From: Chryseobacterium sp. Marseille-Q5410
GTDB taxonomy: Bacteria > Bacteroidota > Bacteroidia > Flavobacteriales > Weeksellaceae
Reading direction: 5' to 3'
DNA length: 64,000 bases
NCBI GenBank assembly: GCA_946892665.1
Contig: CAMPOT010000003.1
Span: forward strand, 62,001 to 126,000
Shown here: positions 27,019 to 34,830 of the stretch, piece by piece
How positions within the stretch are numbered: position 1 is the stretch's first letter
How the letters are laid out: every line of letters starts with the position of its first letter
The notes under the pieces: model-generated
Told to the model about the DNA's origin: nothing
Database searches by the model: none
The model's input: only the letters and a program-made list of their open reading frames with translations
Position numbers and translations under genes: made by a program

Positions 27019-27492
27019 ATGAAAAGTCTATTTAAAATAGTTGCTATAGCAGGACTCGCTTTCACCCTGGCTTCATGTGGAACGGCGAATGATGTTTATG
27101 GCAATAATTATCCGAACAATGGAACTGTTTACCGATCATCGGACGGAACAGTTTACCGCCAAGGCGAGATTTATCGTGATAGAAACGGAAATGTATACCA
27201 AAACGGGCGTGTAATAAGAACAGGCGACGTGTTGGGGCGACCGGGAGTTTTAGGAAGAAATGGTGATAATACCGTTTATTATCCGAACGGAAATGCAAGA
27301 AGATTGCCTCCGGGACAGGCTAAAAAGATCTACGGTGGAAATGCAAAAGATTATGCTTACGGACAAACCAAAAAGCGAAATGGGTCTTGGAATAACAACC
27401 GAAATTGGCAAGATGACGACCGATACGGCGATTATAAAAAAGGAAAATACAAGAAGGATAAGCACAACAAAGGAAAGAAAAATCACAAATAA
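27019..27492 (+). CDS. Putative lipoprotein with Tyr/Gly-rich repeats and basic tail
   Basis: 157 residues with signal peptide and lipobox, Cys20 (TLASCGTAN). The middle part (about 35-85) contains degenerate repeats of the form VYR-S/Q-(D)G-x(1-2)-YR, and the C-terminus (about 110-157) is rich in Lys, Asn, Asp and Tyr (YKKGKYKKDKHNKGKK). No catalytic family recognised; low-complexity and probably envelope-attached. A basic tail of this kind could bind nucleic acid or anionic polymer, which is speculation. It ends at a strong terminator. Confidence 0.8.
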   Translation: MKSLFKIVAIAGLAFTLASCGTANDVYGNNYPNNGTVYRSSDGTVYRQGEIYRDRNGNVYQNGRVIRTGDVLGRPGVLGRNGDNTVYYPNGNARRLPPGQAKKIYGGNAKDYAYGQTKKRNGSWNNNRNWQDDDRYGDYKKGKYKKDKHNKGKKNHK

Positions 27493-27521
27493 AAAACGCG
27501 GGAAAATATCCCGCGTTTTTT
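27491..27521. terminator. Bidirectional rho-independent terminator
   Basis: Stem AACGCGGGA / TCCCGCGTT, nine pairs, loop AAATA, flanked by A6 and T6. It serves the lipoprotein gene and the convergent DUF6952 operon. Confidence 0.9.
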
Positions 27522-27540
27522 GGTAGTAAGCAAGTAGGTT

Positions 27541-27789
27541 TTACTTGTCGATAGACCCTAAAACTTTTTGTGCAAATCCGTTCAGTGCATCTTTTTCACT
27601 CATTCCGTTTTTCACGTTATTGTGAACTTCCAACGCTCCGCAGATATTGGTAATCAGTTCTCCTGCTACATTAAGGTCTTCTTCCGTAGCGCCTCGAAAT
27701 TCGCAGAAAGCTTCTAAAACCTCTAAAGTTTTTTCTAAGTTTTCCGGAGTTTGAGTTTGGTAAAACTGTCTAATTATAGGTAGTTTCAT
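27541..27789 (-). CDS. DUF6952 family protein
   Basis: 82-residue soluble protein (MKLPIIRQFYQTQTPENL start), mostly helical, with two cysteines (FCEF and NICG). I recognise it as the small protein that follows thioredoxin and peroxiredoxin genes in many flavobacteria (DUF6952); its function is unknown. Its start overlaps the thioredoxin stop by four bases (ATGA), so translation is coupled and a role with the thiol peroxidase system is likely. Confidence 0.75.
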   Translation of the reverse strand: MKLPIIRQFYQTQTPENLEKTLEVLEAFCEFRGATEEDLNVAGELITNICGALEVHNNVKNGMSEKDALNGFAQKVLGSIDK

Positions 27790-28097
27790 GAGTTCGCTTC
27801 GTTAAAAAGGTTAATAAGACTTTCCGCTTGATTGGTCTGTACTTGGTTGAATAATTCCCCTTTTTTGAATATTGCAAAGGTTGGTAAATTATCTACTTTT
27901 GCCAATTTACGGCTTTCCGGCAATTTCTCCGCATCTATGTAATAGAAAGGAATATTTTCGTTCTCTGCAGCCAATTTTTTGAATTTTGGTTTCATAATTC
28001 TGCAGTTCCCGCACCAGGATGCGCCGTATTGTACTACAACCTGATCTTGTTCTGCAACAATTTGTTGCAAAGTGTCTTCTGTTAATTCTGTGTACAT
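27786..28097 (-). CDS. Thioredoxin family protein
   Basis: 103-residue thioredoxin-fold protein, cytoplasmic. The active site is W28-C29-G-N-C32, CGNC instead of the classical CGPC, which is expected to shift redox potential or partner choice. The cis-Pro segment is DNLPTFAIF. The gene lies between a 2-Cys peroxiredoxin and a DUF6952 gene in one operon, so it is the probable dedicated electron donor of that peroxiredoxin. Confidence 0.92.
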   Translation of the reverse strand: MYTELTEDTLQQIVAEQDQVVVQYGASWCGNCRIMKPKFKKLAAENENIPFYYIDAEKLPESRKLAKVDNLPTFAIFKKGELFNQVQTNQAESLINLFNEANS

Positions 28098-28117
28098 TTC
28101 GGTTGTGTTATTTTTAA

Positions 28118-28756
28118 TTAGTTATTGTGAGTCGCAAGGTATTCCGCAGTAGAGTTTCTATCTGCTTTCATTGCGTCTTTGCCTTCTTCCCAGTTCGCAG
28201 GACACACCTCACCATGTTTTTGTACATGCGTATACGCATCGATTAATCTTAAGAATTCTTTTACGTTTCTTCCCAATGGCATATCGTTCACAGATTCATG
28301 GAAGATTTTTCCTTCTTCATCAATTAGGTAAGTTGCTCTGTAAGTTACGTTGGAACCAGTGTAGAATTCATTACCCTCTTCATCAAATTTGAAATCCTGA
28401 TCTACAATTCCAAGCATATTAGCCAACTGTCTGTGAGTATCGGCAAGAATTGGGTACGAAACACCTTCGATTCCTCCGTTATCTTTTGCAGTGTTCAACC
28501 AAGCAAAGTGTACTTCGTTGGTATCGCAAGAAGCTCCGATTACTTTGGTGTTTCTTTTTTCAAATTCAGGTAACGCTTCTTGGAAAGCATGAAGTTCTGT
28601 TGGGCAAACAAAAGTGAAATCTTTTGGATACCAGAATAAGATTACTTTTTGTTGATTTTTTGTTGCTTCTTCAAAGATGTTGATTTTCAAATCATCACCC
28701 ATTTCGCTCATTGCATCGATTGCTACATTTGGGAATTTTTTTCCTACTAGTGACAT
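28118..28756 (-). CDS. 2-Cys peroxiredoxin (AhpC/Prx1 type)
   Basis: Thiol peroxidase of 212 residues that reduces hydrogen peroxide, organic peroxides or peroxynitrite. Peroxidatic Cys51 is in FTFVCPTEL, resolving Cys185 in HGEVCPANW; GASCDTNEVHFAWL and FRATYLID-like YRATYLIDEEG are family-typical. First gene of the operon peroxiredoxin-thioredoxin-DUF6952 with a clear -7 box. No OxyR-like gene is nearby. Confidence 0.95.
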   Translation of the reverse strand: MSLVGKKFPNVAIDAMSEMGDDLKINIFEEATKNQQKVILFWYPKDFTFVCPTELHAFQEALPEFEKRNTKVIGASCDTNEVHFAWLNTAKDNGGIEGVSYPILADTHRQLANMLGIVDQDFKFDEEGNEFYTGSNVTYRATYLIDEEGKIFHESVNDMPLGRNVKEFLRLIDAYTHVQKHGEVCPANWEEGKDAMKADRNSTAEYLATHNN

Positions 28757-28783
28757 AATAATTGGTTTTTAAAATTAATAGTA

Positions 28784-28791
28784 CAAAAATA
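28784..28791 (-). promoter_or_regulatory. Putative -7 promoter element of the peroxiredoxin operon
   Basis: Minus-strand TATTTTTG, exact TAnnTTTG match, 27 bases before the ATG at 28756. Confidence 0.55.
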
Positions 28792-28946
28792 CAAAGTTTT
28801 TATCAATGGAAAACTATTTTCTGATTAATAATATCTATAATAGTAAGAGATTTGATATGAATTCAAAGTCATCTCTATCTAATTAATCTTTTTTTTGATA
28901 TAATTAAAAATATTACTGTAAATTCACCTTTTAATTGTATAAAGTT

Positions 28947-29426
28947 ATGAAAAAAATCCTTGTTATTCTATTGGTGGCGTTCGTATTAATTCAATTTTTC
29001 CCGATTGATAAAAATAATCCAGCTCCTACGCCGCAACTGGATTTTCTTACCATAAAAAACACCCCGGAAAGTACCGCGAAATTAATTAGAACTGGTTGTT
29101 ACGATTGCCATAGTAATGAATCCAAATACCCTTGGTACAGTAATTTTCAGCCAGTCGCATGGTTCTTGAAAGATCACATCGATGAAGGTCGAAGAAAATT
29201 AAATTTTTCTACTTTCGCTACTTATGAACCTAAAAGACAGGCGCATAAATTGCATGAAGTTGTGGAAATGATTGAAAATGGAGAAATGCCTTTAGATTCT
29301 TATGTTTTGATTCACTCGGATGCGAAATATACCGAAGCTCAAAAACAGGAGTTGATCAAATATTTTACTAAAATGGAAAATGATATTCGATTAACTCATA
29401 ACCTACCTGCAGAACAGAAAAAATAA
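28947..29426 (+). CDS. Haem-binding domain-containing protein (Haem_bd family)
   Basis: 159 residues with an N-terminal membrane helix or uncleaved signal (about 3-19) and a c-type haem motif C51-Y-D-C54-H55, followed by SNESKYPWYSNFQPVAWFL, the signature of the Bacteroidota Haem_bd family. Probably periplasmic and membrane-tethered, with a redox or haem-carrying role; the partner is unknown. The frame extends to a TTG at 28935 but the ATG at 28947 gives a proper signal sequence. Two bases separate it from the DCC1-type gene. Confidence 0.9.
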   Translation: MKKILVILLVAFVLIQFFPIDKNNPAPTPQLDFLTIKNTPESTAKLIRTGCYDCHSNESKYPWYSNFQPVAWFLKDHIDEGRRKLNFSTFATYEPKRQAHKLHEVVEMIENGEMPLDSYVLIHSDAKYTEAQKQELIKYFTKMENDIRLTHNLPAEQKK

Positions 29427-29428
29427 AA

Positions 29429-29841
29429 GTGATCAACTCGTCAAAATATTATGTTTTCTATGATGGAGATTGCGGATTTTGTAATCATTGGGTTCAATGG
29501 ATTTTAGAAAATGATGCTCGGGATCAGTTTCTTTTTTCGTCTCTGCAATCCGATTTTGGACAATATTTTTTAAAAGAACGAGGCCTCGAAACTCAGGATT
29601 TAAACACAATTTACCTTTGGAAACCTCAATCTTTTTATCTCACCAAATCACAGGCAATCTTTAAAATTGGCTATGTTTTAGGAGGAAAATACCGGTTGTT
29701 GAGTTATTTGAAATACTTTCCCAAATTTTAACGGATTTTGTCTACAGTAAAATAGCAGCAAATCGTCATCGGTTATCGCCGGATAACTGTATCGTTCTTT
29801 CACCGGATCAAAGAAAAAAATTCATATTTACCAATTATTAA
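29429..29841 (+). pseudogene. DCC1-like thiol-disulfide oxidoreductase family gene (DUF393), interrupted by a one-base frameshift
   Basis: Thioredoxin-like DCC family protein, GTG start at 29429, with the family motif Y-D-G-D-C15-G-F-C18-NHWVQW. The uninterrupted frame ends at TAA 29729-29731 after 100 residues (KYFPKF), shorter than the usual 130 or so. In the neighbouring frame the missing C-terminus follows without a gap: ILTDFVYSKIAANRHRLSPD, then N-C-I-V-L, ending K-F-I-F-T-N-Y and TAA at 29839-29841. Adding one T to the AAATTTTAA run at 29723-29731 would restore a single 137-residue protein. Either a real deletion or a homopolymer sequence error. Confidence 0.8.
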
Positions 29842-29913
29842 ATCGGGAATTTTCAAGAATTGTGAACGCTTGAAAATTAAATTAACGCTCGATTTATACC
29901 TCAAACTAATTCT

Positions 29914-29921
29914 TATATTTG
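29914..29921 (+). promoter_or_regulatory. Putative -7 promoter element of the DUF4290-murA operon
   Basis: TATATTTG, exact TAnnTTTG match followed by CAAA, four bases before the ATG at 29926: an almost leaderless message. Confidence 0.55.
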
Positions 29922-29925
29922 CAAA

Positions 29926-30570
29926 ATGGAATATAATACCAATAGAACGCATCTGCACATGCCCGAATACGGCAGAATACTACAGCAGCTTGTAGAGCGT
30001 TGCAAAGAACTGGAAACTAAAGAACAGCGCAACGAAATGGCTGTGGCCATCGTAGATTTTATGGGGCAGCGTAACCCACAACTTAGAGATGAAGAAAACT
30101 ATAAACATAAACTTTGGGATCATCTTTTTATCCTTGCTAATTACGATTTAGACGTGGATTCTCCTTATCCTTTTCCCACTATGGAAGAATTGCAGGAAAA
30201 GCCTAAAAGAATGGAATACCCAAAACTTCAAGGTGATTTTAAATTTTACGGAAAAAGTATTTTACAATTAATCGATAAAGCTATTGAGCTGGAAGATGGC
30301 GACGAAAAAGATGCTTTAATCCAAGTTATCGCAAATAATATGAAGAAATCCTATAACGTTTATAACAAAGAACATGTTCAGGATGAGGTGATTTTTAGGC
30401 ATTTAAAAGACCTTTCCGAAAACAGATTAGATTTGACAGGTTTGGATTCCCTTGAAAAAAGTAAAATTTATTATGCCACAAACCGAAACGGAAAATCCAA
30501 CGGAAAGAATCAAAACCAGAATAACCAAAACAAAAGAAGAAACTTTCAAAATAATAAAAATCGAAAATAA
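29926..30570 (+). CDS. DUF4290 domain-containing protein
   Basis: 214-residue soluble protein recognised by its opening MEYNTNRTHLHMPEYGRI and the YKHKLWDHLFILANYDLD segment, a Bacteroidota-specific family of unknown function. The C-terminal 30 residues are very rich in Asn, Lys, Gln and Arg, probably disordered. It is two bases upstream of murA; this pairing is conserved in the phylum as far as I recall, which suggests a link to cell wall synthesis or division. Confidence 0.92.
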   Translation: MEYNTNRTHLHMPEYGRILQQLVERCKELETKEQRNEMAVAIVDFMGQRNPQLRDEENYKHKLWDHLFILANYDLDVDSPYPFPTMEELQEKPKRMEYPKLQGDFKFYGKSILQLIDKAIELEDGDEKDALIQVIANNMKKSYNVYNKEHVQDEVIFRHLKDLSENRLDLTGLDSLEKSKIYYATNRNGKSNGKNQNQNNQNKRRNFQNNKNRK

Positions 30571-30572
30571 GC

Positions 30573-31880
30573 ATGAGCGGATCATTTAAGATAAAAGGAG
30601 GAAAAAGACTAAAGGGTGAAATAACTCCGCAAGGTGCCAAAAACGAAGCGTTACAGATTCTGTGTGCGGTATTGCTCACCGAAGACGAAGTGCGAATCAA
30701 AAATATTCCAGATATTCATGATGTGAACAGATTGATCGAAATTCTTGGGGATTTCGGGGTAAAAGTAACCAAAAATGCTCACGGCGATTATACCTTTAAA
30801 TCGGATTCAGTAAATTTTGATTATGTAAAATCACCAGAATTTAAAGAAGATGGTTCCAAACTTCGTGGTTCCATTATGCTTTTAGGTCCAATGTTGGCAA
30901 GATTTGGTGAAGCGTATATGCCGACTCCCGGAGGAGATAAAATTGGTAGAAGACGCCTGGATACTCATTTTCAGGGGTTTGTAGAACTGGGTGCAGAATT
31001 TGATTATGATGAAAACCAATATCTTTATTCATTAAAAGCAACCGAACTGCGGGGCAAGTTTATTCTTTTAGAAGAAGCTTCTGTAACGGGAACAGCAAAT
31101 ATTGTTATGGCGGCCGTTTTAGCAAAAGGACAAACCAAAATTTACAATGCCGCTTGTGAACCTTATTTGCAACAGCTTTGTAAAATGTTGAACAGAATGG
31201 GCGCGAATATTTCCGGAATTGGTTCCAATTTACTTACTATTGAAGGGGTTGAAAGTTTGAAGGGAACAGAGCACACCATGCTACCCGATATGGTTGAAAT
31301 TGGCTCCTGGATTGGACTCGCTGCGATGACAAAATCCGAAATTACCATCAAAAATGTTCACTGGGATGAACTTGGCGTAATTCCGAATACCTTTCGAAAA
31401 TTAGGAATTCATCTGGAAAGACGTGGCGACGATATTTTCATTCCTGCTCAGGAAAATTATAAGATACAGAAATTCATCGATGGTTCTATACTCACCATTT
31501 CCGATGCGCCTTGGCCAGGATTCACGCCGGATTTGCTTTCCATTATTTTGGTCGTAGCTACTCAGGCGAAAGGAACCGTATTGATTCATCAAAAAATGTT
31601 CGAATCCCGATTATTCTTCGTGGATAAATTAATCGATATGGGTGCGCAGATTATTTTGTGCGATCCGCACCGTGCAACCGTTGTAGGGTTGAATCACGAA
31701 TATCCTTTACGTGGAACCACCATGATTTCTCCCGACATCAGAGCTGGAAATGCTTTATTGATAGCGGCACTTTCTGCCGAAGGTAATTCTACCATTCACA
31801 ATATCGAGCAAATAGACCGTGGTTACGAAAATATCGACGGAAGATTACGCGCTTTAGGAGCAGAGATTGAACGGGTATAA
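30573..31880 (+). CDS. murA: UDP-N-acetylglucosamine 1-carboxyvinyltransferase
   Basis: First committed enzyme of peptidoglycan synthesis; transfers enolpyruvate from PEP to UDP-GlcNAc. 435 residues, EPSP synthase-like fold, with Lys23-Asn24 (GAKNEAL). The catalytic loop reads PGGDKIGRRRLDTH: the position of E. coli Cys115 is Asp122 here. Cys is the residue alkylated by fosfomycin, and Asp at this place is known to make MurA of Mycobacterium and Chlamydia insensitive. The frame is intact and followed by a terminator. Confidence 0.97.
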   Translation: MSGSFKIKGGKRLKGEITPQGAKNEALQILCAVLLTEDEVRIKNIPDIHDVNRLIEILGDFGVKVTKNAHGDYTFKSDSVNFDYVKSPEFKEDGSKLRGSIMLLGPMLARFGEAYMPTPGGDKIGRRRLDTHFQGFVELGAEFDYDENQYLYSLKATELRGKFILLEEASVTGTANIVMAAVLAKGQTKIYNAACEPYLQQLCKMLNRMGANISGIGSNLLTIEGVESLKGTEHTMLPDMVEIGSWIGLAAMTKSEITIKNVHWDELGVIPNTFRKLGIHLERRGDDIFIPAQENYKIQKFIDGSILTISDAPWPGFTPDLLSIILVVATQAKGTVLIHQKMFESRLFFVDKLIDMGAQIILCDPHRATVVGLNHEYPLRGTTMISPDIRAGNALLIAALSAEGNSTIHNIEQIDRGYENIDGRLRALGAEIERV

Positions 31881-31911
31881 ATGGTCTCTCGAATTTAATT
31901 TTAGATAAAAA

Positions 31912-31937
31912 AAATCCGCTTTTTTTGCGGATTTTTT
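31912..31937 (+). terminator. Rho-independent terminator of the murA operon
   Basis: Stem AAATCCGC / GCGGATTT around a seven-base T loop, followed by T-rich sequence. Confidence 0.9.
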
Positions 31938-31957
31938 AATTTTTAACTTTTAAACGT

Positions 31958-31965
31958 TATCTTTG
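31958..31965 (+). promoter_or_regulatory. Putative -7 promoter element of der
   Basis: TATCTTTG, exact TAnnTTTG match followed by CAAAA, 66 bases before the der ATG. Confidence 0.55.
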
Positions 31966-32030
31966 CAAAAATTTTTGGGCTTCAAAAGTTGAAGTAACCC
32001 ATTAATAATTAATTTATTAAACAAAATTTT

Positions 32031-33341
32031 ATGAGCAATATTGTTGCAATTGTTGGGCGCCCCAACGTAGGAAAATCAACCCTGTTTAACCGTTTATTAG
32101 AAAGAAGAGAAGCCATCGTAGATTCTACTGCCGGTGTTACCAGAGACCGCCATTACGGAAAATCCGACTGGAATGGAGTAGAGTTCACTGTGATTGATAC
32201 CGGTGGTTATGAAGTAAATACGGAAGATATTTTTCAGGAAGAAATCATCAAACAAGTTGAATTGGCCGTAGATGAAGCAACCTCAATCATCTTTATGCTG
32301 AATGTGGAAGATGGTTTAACAGACACTGATCAGGAGATTTATGAAATGCTTCGCCGATCCAACAAACCTATTTATATCACCGTAAATAAAGTAGATTCTG
32401 CAACCGAGGAACTTGCGGCAACAGAATTTTATCAACTGGGAATTGAGAAATATTATACCTTGTCTTCAGCGACGGGCTCCGGAACGGGAGAATTGCTTGA
32501 TGATATCGTGGAAGAATTCCCGACAACCGAATATAAAGATCCCTTTGAAGGCTTGCCCAAAATCACTATTGCAGGGAGACCAAACGTTGGAAAATCCACT
32601 TTAACCAACGCTTTGCTCGATGTGGAAAGAAATATCGTAACCGATATTGCAGGAACAACCAGAGATTCCATTCAAACTTTATATAATAAATTTGGTCACG
32701 AATTTGTCTTGGTCGATACCGCTGGTATGCGAAGAAAAGCCAAGGTGAAAGAAGATTTGGAATTTTATTCTGTGATGCGTTCTATTCGTTCGATCGAATA
32801 TTCTGATGTCGTAATCATCATGGTTGATGCGACCTTAGGTTGGGAATCTCAGGATATGAATATCTTCGGACTGGCACAGAAAAACAGAAAAGGAATCGTA
32901 ATTTTAGTGAACAAGTGGGATCTTGTTGAAGATAAAAGCACCAATTCCACCCGCGATTTCGAAAACCAGATCAAAGAAAGAATTGGCCAATTTACTGATG
33001 TTCCAATCCTGTTTATTTCGGCTTTAACCAAACAAAGAATCCTGAAAGCAGTTGAAGTTGCAATGGAAGTATATGAAAACCGTGCTAAAAAAATCAAAAC
33101 TTCAAAACTAAACGAGGTGATGTTGCCAGTTTTCGAGCAAACGCCACCGCCGGCAATTAAAGGAAAGTACGTAAAAATAAAATATTGCGTACAACTTCCA
33201 ACGCCGAGTCCGCAATTTGTCTTTTTCTGCAACCTTCCGCAGTATGTGAAAGAATCTTATAAAAGATTCACCGAAAATCAATTGAGAAAACATTTTGATT
33301 TTACAGGAGTTCCTATCGAAATATATTTCCGTCAGAAATAA
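32031..33341 (+). CDS. der: Ribosome biogenesis GTPase Der
   Basis: Essential double-GTPase of 50S subunit assembly, 436 residues. Two Era-like G domains: G1 motifs [12 protein letters not shown] at about 8-19 and [12 protein letters not shown] at about 182-193; G3 DTGG and DTAG; G4 NKVD and NKWD. The C-terminal KH-like domain (about 355-436) ends [15 protein letters not shown]. Single gene bounded by its promoter and a terminator. Confidence 0.97.
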   Translation: MSNIVAIVGRPNVGKSTLFNRLLERREAIVDSTAGVTRDRHYGKSDWNGVEFTVIDTGGYEVNTEDIFQEEIIKQVELAVDEATSIIFMLNVEDGLTDTDQEIYEMLRRSNKPIYITVNKVDSATEELAATEFYQLGIEKYYTLSSATGSGTGELLDDIVEEFPTTEYKDPFEGLPKITIAGRPNVGKSTLTNALLDVERNIVTDIAGTTRDSIQTLYNKFGHEFVLVDTAGMRRKAKVKEDLEFYSVMRSIRSIEYSDVVIIMVDATLGWESQDMNIFGLAQKNRKGIVILVNKWDLVEDKSTNSTRDFENQIKERIGQFTDVPILFISALTKQRILKAVEVAMEVYENRAKKIKTSKLNEVMLPVFEQTPPPAIKGKYVKIKYCVQLPTPSPQFVFFCNLPQYVKESYKRFTENQLRKHFDFTGVPIEIYFRQK

Positions 33342-33351
33342 ATATTTTTAA

Positions 33352-33383
33352 GCCTTTCAGATTTTTTTCTGAAAGGTTTTTTA
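33352..33383 (+). terminator. Rho-independent terminator of der
   Basis: GCCTTTCAGA / TCTGAAAGGT stem (one G-T pair) around a T loop, followed by T6. Confidence 0.85.
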
Positions 33384-33425
33384 TTAAATGAATTTTTCCC
33401 GAACTTTACCGAATAAATATTGCCT

Positions 33426-34076
33426 ATGATTACTGTTTTATCCGATCAATTCTCACTTGTGAATACCTGGATTAATGAATTGCGAAATGTAGAAGTGCAA
33501 AACGACCGAATGAAATTCCGTAGAAATATGGAACGGATCGGCGAAATTGCTGCTTTCGAAATCAGCAAAGGTTTAGAACAGAAAGAAATAGAAATTACCA
33601 CCCCTTTGGATCTTATTAAGGTAAAAGAAATCGCTGTTCAGCCAGTGATTACAACAATCTTAAGAGCAGGAGTTCCTTTGTTTCAGGGAATTTTAAATTA
33701 TCTTGATAAAGCAGATTGCGGATTTGTGGCAGCGTACCGAAAGCACGATGCCAACGATTATTTTTCGATCAAACAAGATTATCTTACTTGTCCCAATATC
33801 GATGGGCGCCCTTTGATTGTAGCTGATCCGATGTTGGCAACCGGAGCAAGTTTAATCGAGGCTATCAAGGATTTACTGAATCATGGAAAGCCAACTCAGC
33901 TTCATATTGTGGCGGCTATTGCTTCACAACAAGGAGTTGAAACGATTCAAAATGAATATCCGAATGCTAAAATTTGGGTAGGTGTTATCGATGAAAAACT
34001 CACCTCGAAAGGCTATATCACGCCCGGTTTAGGCGATGCCGGAGATTTGTCTTATGGCGAAAAGCTTCAGAGATAA
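33426..34076 (+). CDS. upp: Uracil phosphoribosyltransferase
   Basis: Pyrimidine salvage enzyme converting uracil and PRPP to UMP; 216 residues. The PRPP-binding motif is LIVADPMLATGASLIEA, with RAGVPLFQGIL and the C-terminal uracil-binding YITPGLGDAGDLSYG. The open frame begins at TTG 33420, but the ATG two codons later (MITVLSDQFS) is the natural start. Confidence 0.95.
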   Translation: MITVLSDQFSLVNTWINELRNVEVQNDRMKFRRNMERIGEIAAFEISKGLEQKEIEITTPLDLIKVKEIAVQPVITTILRAGVPLFQGILNYLDKADCGFVAAYRKHDANDYFSIKQDYLTCPNIDGRPLIVADPMLATGASLIEAIKDLLNHGKPTQLHIVAAIASQQGVETIQNEYPNAKIWVGVIDEKLTSKGYITPGLGDAGDLSYGEKLQR

Positions 34077-34097
34077 ACGATTTTAAGTATAAAATTG

Positions 34098-34130
34098 AAA
34101 ACCTTCATTTCATAAGTGAAGTTTTTTGGG
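34098..34130. terminator. Possible terminator between convergent upp and comF
   Basis: CTTCA ... TGAAG hairpin flanked by A4 and T6. The stem is short, but it lies exactly between two convergent stops. Confidence 0.45.
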
Positions 34131-34131
34131 G

Positions 34132-34785
34132 TTAGTCTGTTGCGATCATTAAAACAGAAATTTTGTTGTTTGGATATTTCAGAATTTCCCACGCCACCGA
34201 ACTTATCGTATTACCGGTCGTGAAAACATCGTCAATTAAGAGGATATGTTTTCCCGAAACTTCTTTTGTGCTACTGAAGAGGTTTTGCGTTTCCTCGCGT
34301 TCTTTTCTGCTTCTTTTTGCTTGTGCTTTTTTATAGAAATTTCTTTGAATTAAAGTTTGCTCAAAAGGAATTTTCAGTTCCTGAGAAAGCGTTTCTGTAT
34401 AGAGATGAAGTTGGTTATAGCCACGTTTTTTCATTTTTTTTGGATGAAGCGGAACAGTGATTAAAAGGTCGGGGCTCAGCATTTTGAGGTCTGTTTTTTC
34501 CAAGGTCCATTTTGCTAAAATTTTTCCAATTTTTTCTCGATTTCCGTATTTCAACTGATGAACAATTTTTCGGCTCAGATTTTCGTCTTCAAATTGCATC
34601 AAAGCCACGGCACTTTCCGTTGGGAAAAGTAATGCGCATTTTTCTTTCAGTAAATTATTATCCGCAAAATGATCATGAGTGAAATGGATTTGATCAAAAC
34701 ATAAATCGCAAACCACTTCTTCTGCATGAATAATTCGGTTACATTCCAGGCATCGATTCGGAAAAAGGATTTGCAGAATGTTCAT
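34132..34785 (-). CDS. ComF family phosphoribosyltransferase-like protein
   Basis: 217 residues. The N-terminal zinc finger has C-L-E-C near 12-15 and C-D-L-C near 28-31; the C-terminal phosphoribosyltransferase domain has the PRPP loop ILLIDDVFTTGNTIS. ComF is needed for DNA uptake in competent bacteria; in many non-competent species its role is unclear. The frame extends to TTG at 34806, but the ATG at 34785 places the first Cys pair at the usual distance. No competence partner is encoded here. Confidence 0.92.
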   Translation of the reverse strand: MNILQILFPNRCLECNRIIHAEEVVCDLCFDQIHFTHDHFADNNLLKEKCALLFPTESAVALMQFEDENLSRKIVHQLKYGNREKIGKILAKWTLEKTDLKMLSPDLLITVPLHPKKMKKRGYNQLHLYTETLSQELKIPFEQTLIQRNFYKKAQAKRSRKEREETQNLFSSTKEVSGKHILLIDDVFTTGNTISSVAWEILKYPNNKISVLMIATD

Positions 34786-34830
34786 TTTCAATGATGTAAG
34801 TTTCAAAATTACAAAAATAAAGCACTGAAA

